A DNA stretch of 46,858 nt from Gammaproteobacteria bacterium (GTDB taxonomy: Bacteria > Pseudomonadota > Gammaproteobacteria > Acidiferrobacterales > Sulfurifustaceae), in NCBI GenBank assembly GCA_004298065.1, contig SCRL01000033.1, positions 1 through 46,858 on the forward strand. The letters run 5' to 3'. Both the position numbers and the translations under genes were made by a program. Of this stretch, positions 40,353 to 46,858 are shown piece after piece (the first letter of the stretch is position 1; each line of letters begins with the position of its first letter). The notes beneath the pieces were generated by a model. The model was not told where the DNA came from, did no database searches, and saw only the letters and a program-made list of their open reading frames with translations.

Positions 40353-40796
40353 TTACCGCTCCAGCTCCCGAATCAGCATCGCCATGTCGGCATTGCGGAG
40401 CCGGATGTGCACCGGTTCCGTGACGTCCGCCTTGATAGTTATCGGCTGCAGGTTCCTGCGACCATAGAGCTTCAGCATCATCGCCATCACCTGCTCCCGT
40501 GGGATGGATATGTTCACCGAGGCATATTTTTTTCGGGGATCGAGCTTCTTGCCCTTGACGGCAGGCGCCTCCGAAGCGCAACCCTTTATGCTCATGTACT
40601 GGCCCGAATTCTCGGGATTCTCCTCGCAGAACGCATAACAGCCATTGGGGCAGCTCTTGCTGCCGCTGCACGGAGAATCGGAAATACAGGTGTAGCTCTT
40701 TCCGGAGACTGCCCCGGCTTTCAGGCCAGCAGCGATAGCAACACCCGAACCGACGGCGAATACCCCCGACACGATCCATATCACCAACGCTTTCAT
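40353..40796 (-). CDS. Unrecognised secreted cysteine-rich protein
   Basis: 147 residues. Signal peptide ending about residue 23 (VAIAA), then six cysteines at 37, 43, 49, 53, 57 and 73 in the spacing C-x5-C-x5-C-x3-C-x3-C-x15-C, then a Lys-rich linker. The C-terminal part (about 92-147: ASVNISIPREQVMAMMLKLY and IKADVTEPVHIRLRNADMA) has the hydrophobic pattern of the small STN domain of secretins and TonB receptors; that resemblance is weak. GGGGGA precedes the ATG. It is convergent with the FAD oxidase, 20 bases apart, and downstream of a PhzF gene. Function unknown. Confidence 0.75.
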   Translation of the reverse strand: MKALVIWIVSGVFAVGSGVAIAAGLKAGAVSGKSYTCISDSPCSGSKSCPNGCYAFCEENPENSGQYMSIKGCASEAPAVKGKKLDPRKKYASVNISIPREQVMAMMLKLYGRRNLQPITIKADVTEPVHIRLRNADMAMLIRELER

Positions 40797-40855
40797 CGCG
40801 TATCCCCCTATTCCCTCAGGATGGGTCTCAAACTCTCGGAAGCCTGCTATCCCGT

Positions 40856-41737
40856 TTACAGCAGTTCCCCCTTCACCGTCGGGACGACATGACCGCCCAC
40901 GCTAACCTCGCGTTTCCCGTCGACCGTACGCGCACGTAGCATGACCAGCGACGGCCGGCGCACTTCGTAGCCTTGCTCGATCCGCAGAGACACCTCGGCG
41001 CCGAACAAGCGATGCTCCAGCAGGTAAGTGCCCAAGAATGCAGCGCCGTTACCCGTGGCCGGGTCTTCGCGCACACCGTGCGCCTCGAAGAAAAACCGGA
41101 CGCACAGGTCGTTCCGGGGATGGTGCGTCTCGCGGCAGAAAAGGTAGACGAGGGGCGGGAATCCTCGCGCCATCAAAGGCGCGTACGCATCGAGATCGAG
41201 CCGGCTGCGGCGCAGCGCGTCGAGATTGCGCAGCGGCACGATCACGGCCGAAATGCCGGCGGTGAGCATCTGCACCGGGCTTCCGGGATCGATATCTTCC
41301 GGCGATATTCCCAATGCGGGCGCGATTTGCTCGCGGGTACAGACTGCACCAAGCGACATCGGCGGCGCCAGGAACCACGCGACCTCGCCGTCTTCCGCGG
41401 AACGCTCGAACGTGACCGGGACCTGACCCACCGCGAGGTTCAGCCGCACCGGCCCAGAGGCCCCGGACGCAAGGTGCTGCCGGATGACCCATGCCGTGCC
41501 GAGAATAGGATGGCCGGCAAAGGCAAGCTCCCGCGCCGGCGTGAAAACCCGCACCCGGTAGCCGCCATCCTTCTCCGGCGTCGGGGTTACGAAGGTCGTT
41601 TCCGAGTAATTCGTCTCCGCCGCGACCTGCTGCATCGCGTCGTCGGACAGTGCCTTGGCGCCGATGACTACCGCGAGCTGGTTGCCGGTGTAAGGACGTT
41701 CCGCAAAGACATCCACTACGTAGAAATGCTGCGTCAT
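40856..41737 (-). CDS. PhzF family isomerase/epimerase-like protein
   Basis: 293 residues of the PhzF fold (diaminopimelate-epimerase-like). Visible: VVDVFAERPYTGNQLAVV near the start, catalytic Glu in ETNYSETTFV (about 42-51), FAGHPILGTAWV, and DPATGNGAAFLGTYLLE. Most family members outside phenazine clusters have unknown substrates. It lies 14 bases after the GST gene and likely forms a pair with it. Confidence 0.92.
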   Translation of the reverse strand: MTQHFYVVDVFAERPYTGNQLAVVIGAKALSDDAMQQVAAETNYSETTFVTPTPEKDGGYRVRVFTPARELAFAGHPILGTAWVIRQHLASGASGPVRLNLAVGQVPVTFERSAEDGEVAWFLAPPMSLGAVCTREQIAPALGISPEDIDPGSPVQMLTAGISAVIVPLRNLDALRRSRLDLDAYAPLMARGFPPLVYLFCRETHHPRNDLCVRFFFEAHGVREDPATGNGAAFLGTYLLEHRLFGAEVSLRIEQGYEVRRPSLVMLRARTVDGKREVSVGGHVVPTVKGELL

Positions 41738-41751
41738 TATTATTTATTGGA

Positions 41752-42354
41752 TTATATGCCGGGCATGCCGACGAACCGGTCCAGCGATTTGAGGTTGGCA
41801 ATCCAGCGCTGCACACCCGCGTAGGACGAGGTGTCGATCTTACCTTCCGAGGCAAGCGCGACATAGGGGAAACAGGCAATGTCAGCAATCGTCGGGGCAT
41901 CGCCCGCCAGCCACGTCTCATGACCCAGGCGGGATTCGAGGACTTGAAGCGCGCGTATGCCGAGTTGCTGGACGGCCGGAAGATCGGCGGCAATGTTGAA
42001 CCGCACGATGGCACGCGCCCGCGCCAACCCGCTCAGAATCTCGTTCTGGGCGAGTTCGAGCCACTGCATCGTTTGGCCGAACTGTGCCGGATCGCGCGGC
42101 AACCAGCGCTCCGACTTGTCGTAGCGCGACGCGATGTAGCACAGGATGGCGGTCGAGCCCCAGAGGGTGACGTCGCCATCCTGAATCGTGGGAATCTGCC
42201 CACGCGGATTCAGCTGCAGGTAGCTGCTATCAATGACATTCTTGCCGTCCTTCATGGCAACCGGTATGCGCTCATACGGGGTGTCAAGGAACGACAACAG
42301 CAACCGGACTTTATAGCAGTTTCCGGAAGCCTCGCGGTCGAAGAGTTTCAACAT
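41752..42354 (-). CDS. Glutathione S-transferase family protein
   Basis: 200 residues: N-terminal thioredoxin-fold domain (MLKLFDREASGNCYKVRLL, LNPRGQIPTIQDGD, then WGSTAILCYIA replacing the usual E-S-x-A-I motif) and C-terminal helical domain (WLAGDAPTIADIACFPYV). The SNCYKVR-type N-terminus is common in proteobacterial GSTs. The glutathione-binding Glu-Ser pair appears as Gly-Ser here, so substrate or activity may differ. Confidence 0.9.
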   Translation of the reverse strand: MLKLFDREASGNCYKVRLLLSFLDTPYERIPVAMKDGKNVIDSSYLQLNPRGQIPTIQDGDVTLWGSTAILCYIASRYDKSERWLPRDPAQFGQTMQWLELAQNEILSGLARARAIVRFNIAADLPAVQQLGIRALQVLESRLGHETWLAGDAPTIADIACFPYVALASEGKIDTSSYAGVQRWIANLKSLDRFVGMPGI

Positions 42355-42493
42355 GAATAGTTCCTGGCGACAGTCAACGCGCCGGTTCAGCGATGAGCGA
42401 AGTGATCCCGCCGCGATCGATCGTCAGGCCGGCATGTGTTACTGCAAAACCTGACACCGTTCTCTCGTTTAAGAATTTTGAGGTGTGCCTAGA

Positions 42494-43615
42494 TCATACG
42501 GCATCGTAGGGCCATTCATCAGGTGGAAACGGTTTATCGGGACACCCGTCCAGTTTCCGCAGAGATTGGGTATAGAGATTGAAGACGTTCGGATTGTCCG
42601 GGGGCGCCTCCTGCTTATCGAGGGCGCCCAGATCGGTCTTCATGCCCGGCGGATTGAATGCTTCGTTGATGCGGTCGAAGGGTGCCGACAACATGTCGTA
42701 CTCCCATACTTTGACATTATTCACATAAAGCCTTAAGGACGGAATCCCGGTGTATTTCTGGTAGATGGTAAGTTTGCCGTCGCAGCATACCCTCTGGGCC
42801 ATCGATCCGCCCTGAAAGGGAATTATCTTCCCGGTCAAAATATAGTTAAGCAGGTTGTGAGTCTTCCCGACTCTCAGGTAATGTGTCCACTTCCCAAGGA
42901 CACAATTGCTTTCAGTACGCGGTTCGTGATTGAAGATCTCTTCCCCTTCCGAAAAAGAATGCGGGGGACGATCTTTGCCTTTATGAAGGTCGCGGAGTTT
43001 CTCCACCGCATCGTCGACCGTATCGGGAGCGCCCCACTGCTGTATCCAGGGAAAACCATAAACCGAATCCATTCCCTGACCTCCGGTTCCGGAACCGGAG
43101 GCTAATCCTTCTACTATCGATCCAACATTTTGGTTGTCCTTATGCTCCTCATTGAGGCGCTTGTTAAAATCTTCCGCGCTCTCATTGGCGCCTTTTCTGA
43201 TATTCGAGGGAGGAGGAGTGTATCCAGAGTTGTGGAGAACCGTTTCTTGAGTCTTCGGATCCGCTCCCGGACAGCAAACCGACATTCGAGTCCAAAGCAG
43301 CCCTCGATATTCCTTGGAAGCCATAAAGGAATCCCAGGCAGCCCTGTTGGGGAACCCATCCGGTGGGGTGGGATTACCGGTACTTAGCATGAATCGCAGG
43401 GCGATTCGAAATTCTTGTGAGATCTTTTGAGTCTCCCAGTTACCGGGCAGGAATCGCGTCGGAACCGGAAAAGTGTTGGCGTGGTAAGGAATCCAATAGA
43501 CCAACTTTACGTCGGCCTTGTAATGATATTTATCAGTCACTTCACCAACAGGAACTCTTCTTCGACGTATCGAATCATCGTCTTGCAGGCTGGTCTTTCT
43601 CTTTTCCTTTTTCAT
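42494..43615 (-). CDS. Unrecognised 373-residue protein with two Cys-Cys pairs
   Basis: Start ATG 43615, supported by AAGGAG 6-8 bases upstream; an ATG 16 codons earlier lacks one. No signal peptide. The N-terminus is strongly basic (MKKEKRKTSLQDDDSIRRRR). The protein is rich in Trp, Tyr, His and Pro, with Cys-Cys pairs at 114-115 and 277-278, single Cys at 238 and 358, and a Gly/Ser linker at about 173-181. The C-terminal third (SLRLYVNNVKVWEYDML) looks beta-rich. I recognise no family. Last gene of the four-gene orphan run; base composition is more AT-rich than the chromosome around it. Confidence 0.75.
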   Translation of the reverse strand: MKKEKRKTSLQDDDSIRRRRVPVGEVTDKYHYKADVKLVYWIPYHANTFPVPTRFLPGNWETQKISQEFRIALRFMLSTGNPTPPDGFPNRAAWDSFMASKEYRGLLWTRMSVCCPGADPKTQETVLHNSGYTPPPSNIRKGANESAEDFNKRLNEEHKDNQNVGSIVEGLASGSGTGGQGMDSVYGFPWIQQWGAPDTVDDAVEKLRDLHKGKDRPPHSFSEGEEIFNHEPRTESNCVLGKWTHYLRVGKTHNLLNYILTGKIIPFQGGSMAQRVCCDGKLTIYQKYTGIPSLRLYVNNVKVWEYDMLSAPFDRINEAFNPPGMKTDLGALDKQEAPPDNPNVFNLYTQSLRKLDGCPDKPFPPDEWPYDAV

Positions 43616-43711
43616 TTGCGCTCTCCTTGGAAGGTGTTCCCCGGCTGAGCATAACCCCCGCACAGCCGGGAAATTAACCCGTCAATCCACCGGCATTACG
43701 CCTATTTATAT

Positions 43712-44062
43712 TTATTTACAGTCAAAATCCCAGTCGCAGGTACGTATTTTCTGCACGCAACGGTTGCCGTCCCAGATGACACACTCGTAGTAGCATCGCC
43801 AACAACCTTGCATTTTTTGGCTACCGGCTTTTTTGCCTTTCGTCGTTATCTGCACCCGCGTGCCTTCGACGAATCGGGCAACTTCATTGCCGTTCTGATC
43901 CACGATGGCCTTGCCGTCTTTGGACAGCCGCAGTTCCAGCTTAGTCACCTCGCCCTTCTTTTTGTCGGTCTTCGGCGCCTCCGCGCCGATGGCGTTGCCG
44001 GCGAGTACGCCGGCGAATACCACCGCCAGCAAAGCGGAAATCGATCGTATTCTGTAACGCAT
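43712..44062 (-). CDS. Unrecognised small secreted cysteine-rich protein
   Basis: 116 residues. Signal peptide with probable cleavage after about residue 27 (NAIGA-EAP), a Lys-rich segment, a short beta-like region (VTKLELRLSKDGKAIV) and a C-terminal knot of six cysteines at 87, 90, 94, 102, 109 and 115, with several Trp and Tyr. It ends two residues... the final residues are CK. A disulfide-stabilised extracytoplasmic domain is likely. It lies 52 bases after the preceding gene, same strand. Confidence 0.75.
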   Translation of the reverse strand: MRYRIRSISALLAVVFAGVLAGNAIGAEAPKTDKKKGEVTKLELRLSKDGKAIVDQNGNEVARFVEGTRVQITTKGKKAGSQKMQGCWRCYYECVIWDGNRCVQKIRTCDWDFDCK

Positions 44063-44114
44063 GACGTTCTCCTTTTGATGGTTGGGATTGGTTGTTGCTG
44101 TCCTAGAGGGTCGG

Positions 44115-44594
44115 TCAGCAACAACGCGCGCACGACGTCACCGTGCCAGCCGGGCAGACACACCAATTGCAGCAATCGTCCTTGTGCAGCTTCGCCACCA
44201 GCGCGGTATCTGACGTACCGTACAGCAGCAATGCGCCGGTGCTGGTCTTTTCCGCCTGCTCCGATAATTGCTTGGCAGCGACCGATTTCATGATGCTCGC
44301 GCAGTTATCGCCTGACGACGGCGCGGCGTATCCGGCACGCCTGGCGAGATAGGCATCGACGGCCTTGTGCACGGCTTTGACGGCGCTTGTCGACTTCACG
44401 GTAACGACGATGGCAATCCCGTCCTTGAGATGGACGGGCTCGACGGTGCCGCCGGATTTCTTGATCGTGGCCTGGATATCCTTGATCAAAATATCCCTCG
44501 GACAGCCTGCACCGGCAGCCTGCGCCAGGTTTGTTAGCGCCAATAAAACAAGAAAACTGACTGTTTGCTTGAAGCGGATAATTGCTCGTTCCAT
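44115..44594 (-). CDS. Unrecognised secreted protein with cysteine-dense C-terminus
   Basis: 159 residues. Signal peptide cleaved at about AQA-AGAG (26/27). The mature N-terminal half (about 33-82) has an alternating beta/alpha pattern (IAIVVTVKSTSAVKAVHKAV), reminiscent of a small ferredoxin-like or BON-like fold but not identifiable. The last 19 residues hold seven cysteines (141, 142, 145, 147, 155, 158, 159), with two more at 31 and 98. Metal binding or a disulfide knot is plausible. Second gene of the orphan run. Confidence 0.75.
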   Translation of the reverse strand: MERAIIRFKQTVSFLVLLALTNLAQAAGAGCPRDILIKDIQATIKKSGGTVEPVHLKDGIAIVVTVKSTSAVKAVHKAVDAYLARRAGYAAPSSGDNCASIMKSVAAKQLSEQAEKTSTGALLLYGTSDTALVAKLHKDDCCNWCVCPAGTVTSCARCC

Positions 44595-44658
44595 GACGAC
44601 CTCCTTTTCGCAGTGTTAACGACTTGCCTTCTTCGGCCCTCGTTAATCAAAAACATTC

Positions 44659-45147
44659 CTAGGCGTCGATCACCACCGGTATGCACCTGCCCGGCGTCAC
44701 GCGCGAGCGCATGTCCACGGTCCCGTTGGCGCGGTATTGCAGCGCCGGGCCGCCCATCGGCGCCGGGATGGAAAACCCGCCGCTCACAGCGACGTTTACC
44801 CACGGCGTGAACGGCGGCTTGTTGGCCGGTATGTCGCACACGCAGCCGGGTTCCGGGCAAGGGGTTTGAAAATTGACGTTCTGCGTGGCCTGCCGCAGCG
44901 CGTTCATGGCCGCGGCCATGCCGTTGGCATTGAGCATCCCGACCGGGAAATTCGCCCAGACCTGATTTGCGGCATCGAACAGGTCAACCGATACCAGCTG
45001 GAGCGTCTGCTGGTTGAACTCGACCGTGATCTCGAAACACGGGAACGTGCACTGCGCAACGCAGGCTTGATACGGAACTCGAATTGTTCTTCTTTTACGG
45101 CTTACCCTTTTCGACTTCAGTGCTTTCTTGCTCTTTCTTGCTGCCAT
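44659..45147 (-). CDS. Unrecognised protein with polybasic N-terminus and seven cysteines
   Basis: 162 residues. The first 23 residues contain 12 Lys/Arg and there is no signal peptide. Cysteines are at 29, 33, 37, 97, 102, 104 and 155 (CVAQCTFPC and CPEPGCVC clusters). The middle (ITVEFNQQTLQLVSVDLFD) and C-terminus look beta-rich. GGAAGGAGG gives a very strong ribosome site, suggesting high translation. First of four closely spaced orphan genes, 58 bases after the TIR gene on the same strand. No family recognised. Confidence 0.75.
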   Translation of the reverse strand: MAARKSKKALKSKRVSRKRRTIRVPYQACVAQCTFPCFEITVEFNQQTLQLVSVDLFDAANQVWANFPVGMLNANGMAAAMNALRQATQNVNFQTPCPEPGCVCDIPANKPPFTPWVNVAVSGGFSIPAPMGGPALQYRANGTVDMRSRVTPGRCIPVVIDA

Positions 45148-45205
45148 TGAAACCTCCTTCCTAGATGGATCGCTGGCTAATTAGTTAACAACTGACACCT
45201 TTTAT

Positions 45206-46228
45206 TCAAAATGGGATATCGTCATCAAAATCTTTTGCGGTAACCTGCTGAGGCGTCGGCGAAATAACCTTTCGCTTCACTGCGATGTTTTGAATTTGGG
45301 ACACCACGCCATGCGCATCCCGAACCTGTGAATTGTCCCGCGCTGCGTCGAGGAGTTTTCTGATTTGGGCATCTGACAAATGACTCTGCAAATCACTTAT
45401 TCTCTTCATCCCAACCTTCGCATCTTGGAAAGAGATTGCCGATGCAAGGGCCTCTACCAACCCTTCTGTTAGACGAGACTTTAAGTGATCTTGTGCGGCA
45501 ATAATATCCACAATACGCGTGGCAGAAGCTGCCAGTTTTGTAGCGTCAGCTCGTAGTGCCTGATGCTTTCCAAGAAGACCATACGGATCTGCGCCACAAC
45601 TAACAGCAATAACAGGAATTCCTCGACCGAGCGCAAATCCAACCTCTTGGTCTGTCCATTGGCTCTTTATAAAGTCGTCAGTGATCAATGCACATAAAAT
45701 GTCCATCGAGCGCAGTGCAAACTCTATCTCTCGGTGCCACAGTTGGGTTGGTTGAATGTCTTCATGTGCCACAAAAGCATCAACGCCGAACGGGACAAGT
45801 GCCTTCTTCAATTCCGACGTAGGACCCTTAATGCGCGAGATGTGGCTTAAAAAGAGACGAATGCGGCCCGGCTTCCAGATGCGTTTTTCATCAGTCTGCG
45901 TGGGAACAGGCACGGTTATCGCGCCAGGCCCAACGCTCAGCTCTGGATATATCCGGACTATGCCGATGTATTCCCCGTCTCGATCTAGACCAAGTTTTCC
46001 TAGCTTGTCTTGGATTTTCCGCGCGATTTTCTCAATATCCTTTTCAAGCTGCGCGAAACGCACAGTTGGAATTCGCAAATCTAAACTATAGATGTCTTGG
46101 TTAAAATCATGTTCGACGAACGAAGTTTCGACGCGAGATATATCCAGGACCTCCGCCGCGATTGCCTCCCCTTGGGTATGAAGAATCGTCGAAAGCGTGT
46201 GTCTGATCTTTTCAGTCTCGAATGCCAT
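45206..46228 (-). CDS. TIR-domain protein with SSB-like C-terminal tail
   Basis: 340 residues, cytoplasmic. An N-terminal region of about 115 residues matches nothing I know. A TIR domain spans about 122-225: RIRLFLSHISR (first strand), GVDAFVAHEDIQPTQLWHREIEF with candidate catalytic Glu167, ALITDDFIKSQWTDQEVGFALGRG, and IPVIAVSCGADPYG. Bacterial TIR domains cleave NAD+ or make ADP-ribose signals, often in phage defence. A helical region follows (about 225-315). The last eight residues are DFDDDIPF, identical to the E. coli SSB C-terminal tip. Codon and base use are clearly AT-richer than the chromosome core. It is 35 bases downstream of a macro-domain gene. No strong ribosome site is seen at the ATG. 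Confidence 0.9.
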   Translation of the reverse strand: MAFETEKIRHTLSTILHTQGEAIAAEVLDISRVETSFVEHDFNQDIYSLDLRIPTVRFAQLEKDIEKIARKIQDKLGKLGLDRDGEYIGIVRIYPELSVGPGAITVPVPTQTDEKRIWKPGRIRLFLSHISRIKGPTSELKKALVPFGVDAFVAHEDIQPTQLWHREIEFALRSMDILCALITDDFIKSQWTDQEVGFALGRGIPVIAVSCGADPYGLLGKHQALRADATKLAASATRIVDIIAAQDHLKSRLTEGLVEALASAISFQDAKVGMKRISDLQSHLSDAQIRKLLDAARDNSQVRDAHGVVSQIQNIAVKRKVISPTPQQVTAKDFDDDIPF

Positions 46229-46263
46229 GCGCTGTTTATGATGAGGAAACGATTTAGACTAAT

Positions 46264-46758
46264 TTACTCCCAAATCAGAGTTTTATCGTACAGCGCCTTG
46301 TCGCCCGCACTGAAGCAACAGGCAATAATCTCATCAAACTTCTTTTCGTACTCCTGCATCACCGACACCGCGATCTTCGCGGCTTCGTCTTTCGGATAGC
46401 CGTACGCGCCGGTGCTGATGGAGGGAAACACAATCGTCTTCACACCGTTTTTGAGTGCGAGTTCGAGCGAGTTGCGGTAGCAATTCGCGAGCAGTGTAGA
46501 TTCGTTTGATTTGCCGCCGTGCCAGACGGGACCGACGGTGTGGATGACGTACTTCGCGGGGAGCTTGAAGCCGGGAGTGATTCGGGATTCGCCGGTGGGA
46601 CAGCCGCCTAATTTTTCGCAGTAGGCTTTGAGTTCCGGTCCGGCAGCGCGATGGATGGCGCCGTCCACGCCCCCGCCGCCGAGCAGTGTCGAGTTCGCGG
46701 CGTTGACGATGGCATCGACCCTGAGCTGGGTGATGTCGCCCTGCACCACCTTTATCAT
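46264..46758 (-). CDS. Macro-domain ADP-ribose deacetylase/hydrolase (YmdB/MacroD type)
   Basis: 164 residues, a single macro domain closely resembling E. coli YmdB, which hydrolyses O-acetyl-ADP-ribose and can remove ADP-ribose from proteins. Motifs: [18 protein letters not shown] (NAAN 19-22), [14 protein letters not shown] (27-40, with the catalytic Asp), HTVGPVW and ISTGAYGYP (114-122). GGGAGG precedes the ATG. It lies directly upstream of the TIR gene on the same strand, so co-expression is likely. It could also be an ordinary housekeeping ymdB. Confidence 0.93.
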   Translation of the reverse strand: MIKVVQGDITQLRVDAIVNAANSTLLGGGGVDGAIHRAAGPELKAYCEKLGGCPTGESRITPGFKLPAKYVIHTVGPVWHGGKSNESTLLANCYRNSLELALKNGVKTIVFPSISTGAYGYPKDEAAKIAVSVMQEYEKKFDEIIACCFSAGDKALYDKTLIWE

Positions 46759-46858
46759 CCCTGTCCCCCTCCCGTGGGAAGGCTCTATCCTAGCGACCAG
46801 TTTGGGGCCGGTCGAGAAACAGCTTATTTTCCTGCTATTTCACGACCTTAAGCTGCGG

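Noticed and set aside
42494-43615. Tyrosinase-like copper protein
   Set aside because: Several His, Trp and Tyr residues suggested it, but the two conserved three-histidine copper motifs are not present.
44115-44594. RiPP precursor (nitrile-hydratase-leader type)
   Set aside because: The cysteine-dense C-terminus fits, but there is a Sec signal peptide, no leader-family match and no modification enzyme nearby.
45206-46758. Canonical type II Thoeris
   Set aside because: The macro protein lacks the membrane segments of the type II effector and closely resembles ordinary YmdB; no second TIR or SLOG gene is visible.

Overview
This window reads as a chromosomal segment of a GC-rich gammaproteobacterium. 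The placement rests on three conserved gene blocks: a complete division and cell-wall (dcw) cluster in canonical order, the pilB-pilC-pilD-coaE block, and the rsmI/lpoA-yraN-diaA-dolP neighbourhood. I cannot assign a genus. LpxC, the SIS-domain isomerase and the heptose-1-phosphate adenylyltransferase indicate lipopolysaccharide, so the cell is Gram-negative.

Layout. 1-492 is the N-terminus of parE (minus). 518-1105 encodes a secreted CNP1-like protein. 1165-3658 (minus) is an oxidative-stress operon of rubrerythrin, an Fe-S/CCG-domain protein and a DUF3501 protein. Its promoter carries a PerR-like palindrome over the -10. 4013-8537 (plus) is pilB-pilC-pilD-coaE. It converges on a Nudix-ThiE fusion gene, argJ, secA, an M23 (LytM-type) peptidase gene and lpxC (8534-15398, minus). 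15641-33430 (minus) is the dcw cluster: mraZ, rsmH, ftsL, ftsI, murE, murF, mraY, murD, ftsW, murG, murC, murB, ddlB, ftsQ, ftsA, ftsZ. Most genes overlap or are separated by a few bases. A near-consensus promoter and three MraZ boxes sit in front of it. 33709-34050 (minus) is the RNase P RNA. rsmI (minus) diverges from lpoA-yraN-gmhA/diaA-dolP-rfaE2-FAD oxidase (34984-40332, plus).

From 40353 to the right edge everything is on the minus strand and looks accessory. In order of transcription it holds a YmdB-type macro-domain protein, a TIR-domain protein, four unrecognised genes (two of them small secreted cysteine-rich proteins), a glutathione S-transferase-like protein, a PhzF-family protein and another secreted cysteine-rich protein. 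The TIR gene and part of the orphan cassette are visibly AT-richer than the rest of the window, which suggests transfer.

The most unusual observation is at the C-terminus of the TIR protein. It ends in DFDDDIPF, identical to the last eight residues of E. coli single-stranded-DNA-binding protein, the peptide that recruits DNA-repair and replication proteins. Combined with a TIR (potential NADase) domain and an adjacent ADP-ribose-type macro domain, this suggests an uncharacterised defence or DNA-damage-sensing module. Two families of short repeats also lie inside the dcw cluster. One is read in-frame within both murD and ftsI. The other supplies the stop codons of both murB and murD.
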